A stretch of 64,000 nucleotides of DNA, taken from an uncultured Draconibacterium sp. (GTDB taxonomy: Bacteria > Bacteroidota > Bacteroidia > Bacteroidales > Prolixibacteraceae). The stretch is from NCBI RefSeq assembly GCF_963674925.1, contig NZ_OY771649.1, positions 1,116,001 to 1,180,000 of the forward strand, read 5' to 3'. The position numbers and the translations under genes are program-made. Positions 31,813 to 40,072 of this stretch are shown in pieces (position 1 is the first letter of the stretch; each line of letters begins with the position of its first letter). Below the pieces are notes generated by a model. The model ran no database searches, was not told where the DNA came from, and worked only from the letters and a program-made list of their open reading frames with translations.

Positions 31813-32934
31813 ATGAAGAAAGTACTGTTTATAGACCGCGACGGAACCTTAAATTACGAAACTGCCGATGAGCAAATCGACGCATTTGAAAAGCTGGAAT
31901 TTCTGCCCAAGGTTTTCCGCAATATGCACTACATCCGCAAAAACCTGGATTACGAGTTGGTAATGGTCACCAACCAGGATGGTTTGGGTACCGATTCGTT
32001 TCCGGAAGATACGTTTTGGCCGGTACACAATTTTATATTGAAAGCTTTTGAAAACGAAGGTGTTATTTTCGACGATATTTGTATCGACCGCCACTTCCCG
32101 GAAGACAACTCCACCACCCGCAAACCGGCAACCGGAATGCTTACAAAATACCTGGAAGGTGATTATGATTTGGCAAACAGCTTCGTAATCGGAGACAGAA
32201 TGACCGATATTATGCTGGCCAAAAATCTTGGTGCAAAAGGAATTTTCATTAATAACGGTGATCAGGTTGAAGAACTGGAAAAAGAAGGACTGGCCAATGT
32301 TTGTGCTTTAATTTCCGACGACTGGGACGATATTTACGCTTGTGTGGCCTCTCCGCAACGTACGGCAAAAGTTGAGCGAACCACAAAAGAAACAGCAATT
32401 TCTGTTTCGCTAAATCTTGATGGTTCGGGTGTATGTAACATTTCTACTGGATTAGGATTTTTCGATCACATGCTGGAACAAATTGGCCGCCATAGTGGCG
32501 TTGATCTCGATATTCAGGTAAAAGGTGATCTGGAAGTCGATGAACATCATACCATCGAAGACACAGCGCTGGCTTTGGGTGAGGCTTTTAAAAATGCTGT
32601 TGGCAATAAACTGGGCATGGAACGTTATGGTTTTTGCCTGCCAATGGACGAGTGCCTGGTTATGGCTGCTATTGACTTTGGCGGACGCCCGTGGTTAGTT
32701 TGGGAGGCCGATTTTAAACGCGAAATGGTTGGCGACATGCCAACTGAAATGTTTATGCATTTCTTTAAATCGTTCTCCGATGCGGCACTTTGTAATTTAA
32801 ATATAAAAGCCGAAGGGGCCAACGAACACCACAAAATTGAAGCAATATTCAAAGCACTGGCAAAATCAATAAAAATGGCCATACGCCGCGATGTATTTAA
32901 CTTCGATTTGCCATCAACAAAAGGAATGTTATAA
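31813..32934 (+). CDS. hisB: Bifunctional histidinol-phosphatase / imidazoleglycerol-phosphate dehydratase
   Basis: This 373-residue fusion enzyme carries two histidine steps. The N-terminal half (1-165) is a HAD phosphatase with FIDRDGTLNYE (nucleophile D and acid D), MVTNQDGLG and VIGDRMTDIMLAKNLG. The C-terminal half (about 180-373) is the dehydratase, with FFDHMLEQIGRHSGVDLDIQVKGDLEVDEHHTIEDTALALG carrying the manganese histidines and EGANEHHKIEAIFKALAKS. The ATG at 31813 gives the expected start; the frame extends upstream into hisC. The zinc-loop cysteines common in the enterobacterial HisB-N are not evident. Confidence 0.97.
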   Translation: MKKVLFIDRDGTLNYETADEQIDAFEKLEFLPKVFRNMHYIRKNLDYELVMVTNQDGLGTDSFPEDTFWPVHNFILKAFENEGVIFDDICIDRHFPEDNSTTRKPATGMLTKYLEGDYDLANSFVIGDRMTDIMLAKNLGAKGIFINNGDQVEELEKEGLANVCALISDDWDDIYACVASPQRTAKVERTTKETAISVSLNLDGSGVCNISTGLGFFDHMLEQIGRHSGVDLDIQVKGDLEVDEHHTIEDTALALGEAFKNAVGNKLGMERYGFCLPMDECLVMAAIDFGGRPWLVWEADFKREMVGDMPTEMFMHFFKSFSDAALCNLNIKAEGANEHHKIEAIFKALAKSIKMAIRRDVFNFDLPSTKGML

Positions 32935-32979
32935 AATTAAAACTCCGCAAAACTCTGTGCACTCTGCGGTTAAAACAAT

Positions 32980-33864
32980 ATGAAGACAATAAAAGTATTA
33001 AACGAAAAAAAGGACACTGCGATCTTGCTGATACATTGTCCGGATAGACAAGGAATTCTTGCAACTGTAACTGAATTTCTGAATAAAAATAAAGGCAATA
33101 TTATTTACCTCGATCAGCATGTTGATCGTCAGGAGAAGATCTTTTACATGCGGGTTGAATGGGAACTGGAGAATTTTGCCATTCCTGCCGACAAGATCGG
33201 TGAATATTTCGACACCTTAATTGGTAGTCCGTTGCAAATGAACTGGAAGATCTATTTTTCAAATGAAGTTCCGCGAATGGCACTGTTTGTATCGAAAATG
33301 CCACACTGTTTGTTCGATATACTGGCGCGTTACACGGCCGGCGAATGGGACGTGGAAATACCAATGATTATTAGTAACCACGAAACGCTGCGTCCGGTTG
33401 CCGAACGTTTCGACATTGATTTTCACTATTTCCCGATAAATAAAGAAAACAAAGAAGAACAGGAAGCTGCTGAGCTAAAACTGTTAAAGGAAAACAACAT
33501 CGATTTTGTGGTGCTGGCGCGCTACATGCAAATCCTCTCGGAAGATTTTGTAAAGAATTATCCGAATAAAGTGATCAATATCCACCATTCATTCTTACCG
33601 GCTTTTGCAGGCGCAAAACCTTATCATGCGGCACATACGCGCGGAGTTAAAATTATCGGTGCAACAAGCCATTACGTTACTTCCGAGTTGGATGCAGGGC
33701 CAATTATCGAACAGGATGTTACCCGCTGCAGCCACGTTGATACGGTACAAAAACTGATACGTAAAGGTCGCGATTTGGAAAAAATCGTTCTTTCGCAGGC
33801 CGTTTACAAACACCTTCAGCGTAAAGTACTGGTGTATAAAAACCGAACGGTTGTGTTTAACTAG
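32980..33864 (+). CDS. purU: Formyltetrahydrofolate deformylase
   Basis: PurU hydrolyses 10-formyl-tetrahydrofolate to formate and tetrahydrofolate, balancing one-carbon pools and supplying formate to purine synthesis. This 294-residue protein has an N-terminal ACT domain (ILLIHCPDRQGILATVTEFLNKNKGNIIYLDQHVD) and a formyltransferase-like catalytic domain with VLARYMQILSEDFV, the NIHHSFLPAFAGAKPYHAAHTRGVK block and a conserved histidine and aspartate (TSHYVTSELDAGPIIEQDV). Its place inside the his operon is sensible because histidine synthesis releases AICAR and draws on the purine pathway. Confidence 0.96.
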   Translation: MKTIKVLNEKKDTAILLIHCPDRQGILATVTEFLNKNKGNIIYLDQHVDRQEKIFYMRVEWELENFAIPADKIGEYFDTLIGSPLQMNWKIYFSNEVPRMALFVSKMPHCLFDILARYTAGEWDVEIPMIISNHETLRPVAERFDIDFHYFPINKENKEEQEAAELKLLKENNIDFVVLARYMQILSEDFVKNYPNKVINIHHSFLPAFAGAKPYHAAHTRGVKIIGATSHYVTSELDAGPIIEQDVTRCSHVDTVQKLIRKGRDLEKIVLSQAVYKHLQRKVLVYKNRTVVFN

Positions 33865-33881
33865 AAAGATACGGGTTGCAC

Positions 33882-34325
33882 GTTACTTGTTGCAGGTTAT
33901 AGTCGGAATTAAATAACTTAAATAGAAAATCATGAAGAGTTATAGAGATTTAGAAATTTATCAATCGGCCTACCAGTTAGCTATAAAAGTGCACAAAATG
34001 ACTTTAACTTTACCGACATACGAAATGTATGAGCAAGGTAGTCAGGTTCGACGCTCATCAAAAAGTATTAAGGACAATATTGTTGAAGGGTATGGTAGAA
34101 ACAGATATAAACAAGACTTCATCCGGTTTCTGGTTTATGCACAGGCATCCTGTGACGAAGCCAACTCGCAACTAACAATGATTAATGAACTTCATTTTGA
34201 ATCAAAAGGGTTAATAGATCTGCTCTCTGATTATGAACTTTTAGGAAGAAAACTCAATAAATTTATCGATTATGTTGAAAGTAACTGGAACGAAAGATCT
34301 TAACCAGCAACTTGAAACATGTAAC
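33882..34325. mobile_element. Four-helix-bundle gene with inverted flanks
   Basis: GTTACTTGTTGCAGGTT (33882-33898) is partly the inverse of AACCAGCAACTT...GTAAC at 34302-34325. These flanks bracket the small gene at 33932-34303 and no other, suggesting an inserted cassette. The boundary is uncertain. Confidence 0.4.
33932..34303 (+). CDS. Four helix bundle protein (23S rRNA IVS family)
   Basis: This 123-residue helical protein has the pattern YRDLEIYQSAYQLAIKVHKMTLTLP, YEMYEQGSQVRRSSKSIKDNIVEGYGR, FIRFLVYAQASCDEANSQL and EYELLGRKLNKFIDYVE-like end. It matches the four-helix-bundle family first found in 23S rRNA intervening sequences. It lies between purU and the thioredoxin-like gene in the his operon and has inverted flanks, so it looks like an insertion. 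Function is unknown. Confidence 0.95.
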   Translation: MKSYRDLEIYQSAYQLAIKVHKMTLTLPTYEMYEQGSQVRRSSKSIKDNIVEGYGRNRYKQDFIRFLVYAQASCDEANSQLTMINELHFESKGLIDLLSDYELLGRKLNKFIDYVESNWNERS

Positions 34326-34340
34326 TTGTAACTATAAATT

Positions 34341-34889
34341 ATGAAAAAATTACTATCCATCCTCGGCATAACATTATTTGCAATGTCAGCATTTGCTCAG
34401 CTAAACACAATTCCTGAAAAAGAAATTCCGGCCGATTACGGCTACATCGTAAAAATTGGCCAGCAGATGCCCAATATTGAAATGGAACTTACTGATGGTA
34501 CGAAACTTTCAACAGCCGACCTAAAAGGAAAAGTTACCATGCTACAATTTACTGCCAGCTGGTGTTCGGTATGCCGAAAAGAAATGCCACACATTGAAAA
34601 AGAGATCTGGCAAAAACACAAGGATAACGATAATTTCGTGTTGATTGGTGTTGACATGGACGAGCCTCTTGATAAGGTTAAGGATTTTAAGGAAACGATG
34701 AAAATTACATATCCGCTGGCACTCGATCCGGGTGCTGACATCTTTTATACCTTCGCGGCAAAAGGAGCCGGTGTTACCCGAAATGTGATTGTCGATAAAA
34801 CAGGAAAGATTGTATATATGACCCGCCTTTTTAAAGAAGATGAATTTAACGAGATGGTGGAAGTAATCGACCTTTTATTGGAAGAATAA
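34341..34889 (+). CDS. TlpA-like thiol-disulfide oxidoreductase
   Basis: This 182-residue exported protein has a signal peptide (1-20, ending AFAQ) and an AhpC-TSA/thioredoxin fold. The active site WCSVC gives C75 and C78, followed by RKEMPHIEKEI. The cis-proline region is TRNVIVDKTGKIVYM. TlpA-type proteins reduce periplasmic cysteines, for example in apocytochrome c before heme attachment. It sits in the his operon between a four-helix-bundle gene and hisH, 11 bp before hisH, so it shares that transcript although its role is unrelated to histidine. Confidence 0.92.
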   Translation: MKKLLSILGITLFAMSAFAQLNTIPEKEIPADYGYIVKIGQQMPNIEMELTDGTKLSTADLKGKVTMLQFTASWCSVCRKEMPHIEKEIWQKHKDNDNFVLIGVDMDEPLDKVKDFKETMKITYPLALDPGADIFYTFAAKGAGVTRNVIVDKTGKIVYMTRLFKEDEFNEMVEVIDLLLEE

Positions 34890-34900
34890 ACCTGAATAAA

Positions 34901-35500
34901 ATGAACATTGTAATAATTAAATACAACGCAGGAAATATCGAATCGGTAAACAATGCACTTAACCGACTGGGTGTAAATGCGGAAATAACGGCCGATCACG
35001 ACAAGATCAGAAAGGCCGACAAAGTTATCTTTCCGGGAGTTGGCGAGGCCAGCACAACAATGGCGTACCTGCGCGAGAACAAGCTCGACGAACTGATCGT
35101 ATCGCTAAAGCAACCTGTTTTGGGTATTTGCCTGGGACTTCAGTTGATGTGCTCGCATTCGGAAGAAAACGATACCCAGTGCCTTGGTATTTTCGATGAG
35201 AAGGTAAAACGTTTTATTCCAAAACCCGGCGAAGAATACATTACCAAAGTTCCGCACATGGGCTGGAATGCCATAAAAGATCTGAAAAGCGACCTTTTTA
35301 CGAGTGATCTGGAAAATGAGTATGTTTATTTTGTCCACTCGTATTACGCCGAAAAAAGTGAGCATACCATTGCCACATGCGACTATATTCTTCCGTTTAG
35401 TGCTGCTTTGCACCGCGATAATTTTTATGCCACTCAATTTCACCCCGAAAAAAGTGGAACCATTGGCGCAAAAATATTGGAGAACTTTCTAAAACTCTAA
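34901..35500 (+). CDS. hisH: Imidazole glycerol phosphate synthase, glutaminase subunit
   Basis: HisH releases ammonia from glutamine for HisF. This 199-residue class I glutamine amidotransferase has VIFPGVGEAS, the nucleophile loop PVLGICLGLQLMC with C77, and YATQFHPEKSG with the catalytic histidine and glutamate. HisF, which must receive the ammonia, is not present in this window, although it usually follows closely. No hisA or hisI follows either. The downstream gene is an argB-like kinase. Confidence 0.97.
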   Translation: MNIVIIKYNAGNIESVNNALNRLGVNAEITADHDKIRKADKVIFPGVGEASTTMAYLRENKLDELIVSLKQPVLGICLGLQLMCSHSEENDTQCLGIFDEKVKRFIPKPGEEYITKVPHMGWNAIKDLKSDLFTSDLENEYVYFVHSYYAEKSEHTIATCDYILPFSAALHRDNFYATQFHPEKSGTIGAKILENFLKL

Positions 35501-35593
35501 GCACTCTAACGTAACTTTGTACTTACAATTTTAAACAGGAATCAACGTTTATCAGGCGAGACAAGCAATAAACAACAAGTAATCAACAAAATC

Positions 35594-36361
35594 ATGGATA
35601 GGCTAACAATCATTAAAGTAGGAGGAAAAGTAGTTGAAGAACCTGAATCGTTAAACGCACTGCTCGATCAGTTTCGTAAAATTTCAGGAAATAAATTACT
35701 GGTTCACGGCGGGGGGCGCACGGCTACCGAAATGGCAAAGCGACTGGGAATTGAAACCAAAATGGTTGATGGCCGCCGGATTACGGATGCCGACATGCTT
35801 GAAGTAGTTACCATGGTTTATGGCGGTTTGGTGAATAAAAAAATTGTTGCAGGATTACAAGCGCGAGACATGAATGCAGTTGGCCTTACCGGAGCCGATC
35901 TTGGTTTAATAAAAGCCCACAAACGCGCTGTGCAAGATGTTGATTACGGTTTTGTTGGCGATGTTGACGATGTAAATGCCCGCGAACTGAGATTACTTAT
36001 CGACGAAAATGTTATTCCGGTTGTTGCACCATTAACCCACGATGCAAAAGGCCAGTTATTAAACACCAATGCCGATACTATTGCATCGGAGTTGGCTATC
36101 GAATTATCGAATTACTTTAAGGTTTATCTTTTCTATTGTTTTGAGAAACGTGGTGTTTTAACCGATCCAAACGATGAATCATCCGTAATTTACGATCTCA
36201 ACTACAAATTATTTGATCAATATAAAACGGAAGGTGTTATCAGCGAAGGAATGATACCAAAACTGGATAACGGTTTCAGGGCAAAAGCAAAAGGCGTGCA
36301 GGAAATTCTAATCACCAACCCCGAAAATATTGCAACTGGTCGCGGTACGCGGCTTATCTGA
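35594..36361 (+). CDS. argB: Acetylglutamate kinase-like protein
   Basis: This 255-residue amino-acid kinase fold protein phosphorylates N-acetyl- or N-acyl-glutamate in arginine synthesis. The N-terminus IIKVGGKVVEE, LLVHGGGRTATEMAKRLG, the MVYGGLVNKKIVAGLQ helix and NTNADTIASELAIEL are typical, and the ending GMIPKLDNGFRAKAKGVQEILI closes the ATP site. In Bacteroidota an N-succinyl variant is known, so the acyl group is not certain. It lies 93 nt after hisH and may be transcribed with it; other arginine genes are not in view. Confidence 0.93.
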   Translation: MDRLTIIKVGGKVVEEPESLNALLDQFRKISGNKLLVHGGGRTATEMAKRLGIETKMVDGRRITDADMLEVVTMVYGGLVNKKIVAGLQARDMNAVGLTGADLGLIKAHKRAVQDVDYGFVGDVDDVNARELRLLIDENVIPVVAPLTHDAKGQLLNTNADTIASELAIELSNYFKVYLFYCFEKRGVLTDPNDESSVIYDLNYKLFDQYKTEGVISEGMIPKLDNGFRAKAKGVQEILITNPENIATGRGTRLI

Positions 36362-36667
36362 TTGTTTGCATATCTCCCCCACTATTCCCTCGCGTATTCT
36401 TAAATTCTATGCGAGGATACATTATTAATATAACTACCTCAAACCTGTCGAAAAACAGAAAAGTCTCGCTCTACTTTTCAATAGCTTTTTTACTTATTCC
36501 CGATTTTTATTTCTAATTTTCACATTAGTTCATATAAAAACTGAAGTAATCTACATTTTTAAATATTGAAATATTTTACTATGTTGAAGTTCTAAAACTG
36601 AATTGTGCAAAATAGAATGAGAAAAGAAACCTAATAACTTTAAATAACTTAATACCAAAACTTTAAA
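36362..36667. other. Intergenic region before the Fnr-like gene
   Basis: This 306-bp AT-rich gap has no gene. CCTCGCGTA (36388-36396) pairs with TATGCGAGG (36408-36416) in a hairpin that may end the argB transcript. No other motif is convincing. Confidence 0.55.
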
Positions 36668-37399
36668 ATGACGCATAACAATACCGAAAATTGTAACAAT
36701 GGCAGTAAGCTTCATGGAGAAGGTTGCAAATCGTGTATAAAAGAGCATCGAAACAACATCTTTTCACCCCTTACTCAGGAAGAAGTTGACTTTCTGATTG
36801 ACAAAAAACGACAAATTGTGTACAACGTTGGTGAAACCATCACCAAACAAAATACGGCTTCAACTTCGGTGATTTGTATTAACGAAGGATTGGCAAAATT
36901 TTACGTTGAAAGCTCGAACGGCAAAAACGTAATTGTGCGTATTGCCAAAGCCGGCGACTTTATTAGCGGAGGTGGTCTTTTTAACGGAAACTTTCAACAT
37001 TTTAGCGTTTCGGCAATCACTAAAGTTAAGTGTTGTATGATTGACTCGGCGAACCTGACCAGTATTTTTGGGAAAAACAACGAGTTTGCCATTAAACTAC
37101 TACGTAACCACACCAAACAAAACAATTACCTGCTAAAAAAACTGGTCGACCATACACAGAAATATATGCCGGGCAGAGTAGCCGACACTTTACTGTATTT
37201 AAAGAACGAAATTTTCAATTCTGATGAGTTTTCGGTACCACTTACCCGGCAGGAATTGGCAGAAATGTCAAACATGACAAAAGAAAGCTTTGTAAGGATA
37301 CTTCACCAATTTAAAGATTCCAAATACATAAACACCAAGGGAAATACAATAAGCATATTAGACGAAAGTTCACTAGTTTCAATTAGTGAAAACGGATAA
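36668..37399 (+). CDS. Crp/Fnr-family regulator with FNR-like cysteines
   Basis: This 243-residue regulator has a cyclic-nucleotide-binding-type sensor domain (about 40-150) and a C-terminal helix-turn-helix (PLTRQELAEMSNMTKESFVRILHQFKDS). The N-terminus has C9, C20 and C23 (HGEGCKSC) and an internal C122-C123. E. coli FNR uses C20, C23, C29 and C122 for its oxygen-sensing 4Fe-4S cluster, so an iron-sulfur switch is plausible. An FNR-box-like palindrome overlaps its stop codon and precedes the cytochrome genes. It probably activates them when oxygen is low. That role is inferred. Confidence 0.93.
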   Translation: MTHNNTENCNNGSKLHGEGCKSCIKEHRNNIFSPLTQEEVDFLIDKKRQIVYNVGETITKQNTASTSVICINEGLAKFYVESSNGKNVIVRIAKAGDFISGGGLFNGNFQHFSVSAITKVKCCMIDSANLTSIFGKNNEFAIKLLRNHTKQNNYLLKKLVDHTQKYMPGRVADTLLYLKNEIFNSDEFSVPLTRQELAEMSNMTKESFVRILHQFKDSKYINTKGNTISILDESSLVSISENG

Positions 37400-37418
37400 T
37401 TGACATATATCAATTATC
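37395..37418. promoter_or_regulatory. FNR-box-like operator before the cytochrome genes
   Basis: TTGACATATATCAA (37400-37413) differs from the FNR consensus TTGAT-N4-ATCAA at one base and sits in a 24-bp near-perfect palindrome with GATAATTGA/TCAATTATC arms. It overlaps the stop codon of the Fnr-like gene and lies about 130 bp upstream of the hexaheme lipoprotein. Confidence 0.72.
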
Positions 37419-37544
37419 TGCTTGCTCAATATCAATTTAGCCATTCTGTTATATCACTGTTCCCCCTATAGTTCATAATAGTTATCCTACTACTTTTATC
37501 TCCTAAAGAGTAATAACAAATATAATTACCTAATATACTACGTT

Positions 37545-38591
37545 ATGAATTACAAATCTATCTCAAAATTATTCATGCTAGGATTTATTCTGGCATTCAT
37601 GTTTTCATCATGTACAAAGGAAGGGCCTATGGGACCTGCCGGTGCTGACGGTACTAACGGAACAAACGGAACCGATGGAACTGACGGTGTTGATGGAATA
37701 GCATTCTGTCTGGAATGTCATACCAGTACAACTATCGATATGCTGACTGCTGACTGGGCTGGTTCTGGGCACGCATCAGGAAGCTCACTTGGAAGAGGAG
37801 GAAGTGCTAGCTGTGCTCCATGTCACTCAGGTGTTGGCTTCGTTGCATCGTTGAACAATATGGAAGACTTATCCAAGTCTCCGATTGGATGTGAACATTG
37901 CCACAGTCACGGGGAACCCCCTGTTTTTCAGGATGAAAATGGAGATCCTGTTTTTATGATGACTACAGCAGCCGTTAAATTAATGATTGACCAATCGAGA
38001 GTTATTGATTTGGAATCAAACGCTAACTTGTGTGTTAACTGTCACCAACCAAGAACCGCTTCTCCTATTGATGAAGATCAGTATGACAATGATGGTGTAA
38101 TAATAGATCCAGCCGGAGATGGAATGTATACTATTACCAGCTCACATTACGGGCCACACCATAGTCCGCAAAGTATGTTACTTGAAGGATGGGGTGGATA
38201 CGAATTCCCTGGATCAATAACATATCCGGGTACCAAAGCACATCCTCACCGAAATTCAGCCGATTGTATTACCTGCCACATGGAAAATACAAATCATAAT
38301 TTTACTGTTCCTGAAGTTACAGCTTGTGCAACTTGCCACGGCGACATTCCTGATTACAACGTAAACGATAAAATAACAGAGGTTCACACTTTACTGGATG
38401 AACTTGCTGAGCTATTGGAAGCAAAAGGTATACTTCATGATGGTCATGTGGTTACCGGAACGTATCCGGTTGATGTTGCAGGTGCCTTTTATAATTATGC
38501 CGTTATTGAAGAAGACCAAAGTGAAGGTGTTCACAACCCAACATATGTTGAAGCGCTTCTTACAAATACCATAGAAGCATTAAGCGAATAA
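37545..38591 (+). CDS. Hexaheme cytochrome c lipoprotein with collagen-like stem
   Basis: This 348-residue lipoprotein has a lipobox (MFSSC, cysteine near residue 24), then the collagen-like run GPMGPAGADGTNGTNG that continues for about 25 residues, then the cytochrome domain. Six CxxCH sites are seen: CLECH, CAPCH, CEHCH, CVNCH, CITCH and CATCH. The stem would hold the hemes away from the membrane, probably on the cell surface. The arrangement resembles surface decaheme proteins only in general design. It is the first cytochrome after the FNR-like site and has its own terminator. Electron partner unknown. Confidence 0.92.
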   Translation: MNYKSISKLFMLGFILAFMFSSCTKEGPMGPAGADGTNGTNGTDGTDGVDGIAFCLECHTSTTIDMLTADWAGSGHASGSSLGRGGSASCAPCHSGVGFVASLNNMEDLSKSPIGCEHCHSHGEPPVFQDENGDPVFMMTTAAVKLMIDQSRVIDLESNANLCVNCHQPRTASPIDEDQYDNDGVIIDPAGDGMYTITSSHYGPHHSPQSMLLEGWGGYEFPGSITYPGTKAHPHRNSADCITCHMENTNHNFTVPEVTACATCHGDIPDYNVNDKITEVHTLLDELAELLEAKGILHDGHVVTGTYPVDVAGAFYNYAVIEEDQSEGVHNPTYVEALLTNTIEALSE

Positions 38592-38623
38592 ACTGCCGCT
38601 TGTTAATCAAAAGAAATAGAGCG

Positions 38624-38653
38624 AAAAGACTTCTCTCGGGAAGTCTTTTTTTT
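38624..38653 (+). terminator. Terminator after the hexaheme gene
   Basis: AAAAGACTTC pairs with GAAGTCTTTT around a 6-nt loop, followed by T residues. Part of the transcript may read through to the next cytochrome genes. Confidence 0.88.
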
Positions 38654-38672
38654 CACAAACTTGAATATTATT

Positions 38673-39047
38673 ATGAAAGCACTAAAAATTATATTATCAA
38701 TATTCGTTATGGGGTTGATTTTTGGTGGTTGTGCGTACAATTGGATTCTTGAAGAAGAGGCGGTTGATCCGACTGATCCAGATGCTCCTGAAGTTTCGTT
38801 CTCAGCTCAAATCGTTCCGATTTTCTCTTCAAAATGCATTACGTGCCATTCCACCGGTGGTCAAAGCCCTGACCTTACTTCTGACAATGCGTATTCTTCG
38901 ATAAACAGCAGCCGCTATATAAACACCTCAGATCCGGCATCAAGTCTGATTTATACAAAGCCCATGGGGAGCCATTCACAAACATATTCTACAGCTGAAG
39001 CGGCATTGGTGCTTACCTGGATAACGCAAGGAGCTCAAAACAATTAA
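38673..39047 (+). CDS. Monoheme cytochrome c lipoprotein
   Basis: This 124-residue lipoprotein uses the ATG at 38673; the TTG at 38661 is upstream. The lipobox is LIFGGC (cysteine near residue 19). One heme site, KCITCHSTGG, sits in a c-type fold of the planctomycete-type cytochrome C group: FSAQIVPIFSSKCITCHSTGGQSPDL, then a late methionine (KPMGSHSQ) that can be the sixth ligand, and AALVLTWITQGAQNN. It may shuttle electrons at the outer membrane. It precedes the DUF5777 barrel by 15 nt. Confidence 0.9.
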   Translation: MKALKIILSIFVMGLIFGGCAYNWILEEEAVDPTDPDAPEVSFSAQIVPIFSSKCITCHSTGGQSPDLTSDNAYSSINSSRYINTSDPASSLIYTKPMGSHSQTYSTAEAALVLTWITQGAQNN

Positions 39048-39062
39048 AAACCTAAACTGATA

Positions 39063-39959
39063 ATGATGAAAAAATACATATTGATTCTGATTATTTTAGG
39101 AGTAACTTTTTCCAGCTCATTTGCTCAGGAAGAGGAAGCAGATCCGGTTTACGCTTTTAACAGCGGTATACTGATTGATGCACAAACTTCGTATATTCCT
39201 GATGCACGTACACTGGAATTTGTTATTCAACACAAATTCGGTTCAATTGAAAACGGGAAATCCAACTTGTGGGGAATTTATGGAAGTTCTAATATAAGGT
39301 TAGGACTAAACTATGTTCCTATCAAAAATTTCCAAATCGGTGCAGGTATTACCAAAAAGAACATGTACACCGATTTCAGTGCAAAGTGGAAAGTACTTCA
39401 GCAAAAAACCAGCGGTATGCCCATATCATTTACCTTATTTGGAAATGTTGCCATCGACGGAAGAGATGCTGATTTAATTGGAACGGGACAAGTTGTAGAT
39501 ACCAAAGGACAAACATTGCCTAAGTATATCGATTTTAACGATAGACTGTCTTATTTCTCGCAAGCAATGGTTACCCGTAAATTTGGCGATTGGGCTGCAT
39601 TACAGGCCGCCGCAAGTTTCACCCACTACAACATGGCTGGATGGGATTACAATCACGATGTAGTAGGACTACATTTTAGTGGAAGAATTAAATTCTCACC
39701 ACAGGGATCATTTATATTCAACTACGACAAACCACTTAAGATTGATAACATAACAGAACAATACACCTGGGATACACATGCGAAGGAAAATGTGTCAGTT
39801 GGTGTTGAATTCTTTACATTCACCCACGCTTTCCAGATTTATGTCGGATCGGCACAGGGAATTTTACCACAGGATATGATGATGTACAACCAAAATGATT
39901 GGACAAACAAGAAAGGTTTGGCCATTGGTTTTACCATAACTCGTATCTGGATGTTCTAA
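39063..39959 (+). CDS. Outer-membrane beta-barrel, DUF5777
   Basis: This 298-residue exported protein has a signal peptide (about 1-21, ending SFAQ). The mature part is a barrel with short amphipathic strands and a C-terminal TRIWMF ending in phenylalanine. The pattern ARTLEFVIQHKFGSIENG and NIRLGLNYVPIKNFQIGAG matches the DUF5777 family, which accompanies multiheme cytochromes and peroxidase-type genes in Bacteroidota. It follows the monoheme lipoprotein by 15 nt. By analogy with porin-cytochrome conduits, it could hold a cytochrome across the outer membrane, but it is shorter than MtrB. Confidence 0.87.
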   Translation: MMKKYILILIILGVTFSSSFAQEEEADPVYAFNSGILIDAQTSYIPDARTLEFVIQHKFGSIENGKSNLWGIYGSSNIRLGLNYVPIKNFQIGAGITKKNMYTDFSAKWKVLQQKTSGMPISFTLFGNVAIDGRDADLIGTGQVVDTKGQTLPKYIDFNDRLSYFSQAMVTRKFGDWAALQAAASFTHYNMAGWDYNHDVVGLHFSGRIKFSPQGSFIFNYDKPLKIDNITEQYTWDTHAKENVSVGVEFFTFTHAFQIYVGSAQGILPQDMMMYNQNDWTNKKGLAIGFTITRIWMF

Positions 39960-39985
39960 TCGATTAAAATGTAAAAATGATAAAG

Positions 39986-40021
39986 ATGGTAATATCCGAA
40001 AAAAGTGATATTACCATTTTT
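39986..40021 (+). terminator. Terminator after the DUF5777 gene
   Basis: ATGGTAATATC (39986-39996) pairs with GATATTACCAT (40007-40017) and is followed by T residues. It separates the outer-membrane genes from the next cytochrome group. Confidence 0.85.
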
Positions 40022-40072
40022 CATTCAATAAAGTTATTGCAAAACTTCAGATCTATTTACACGATTTAACCC

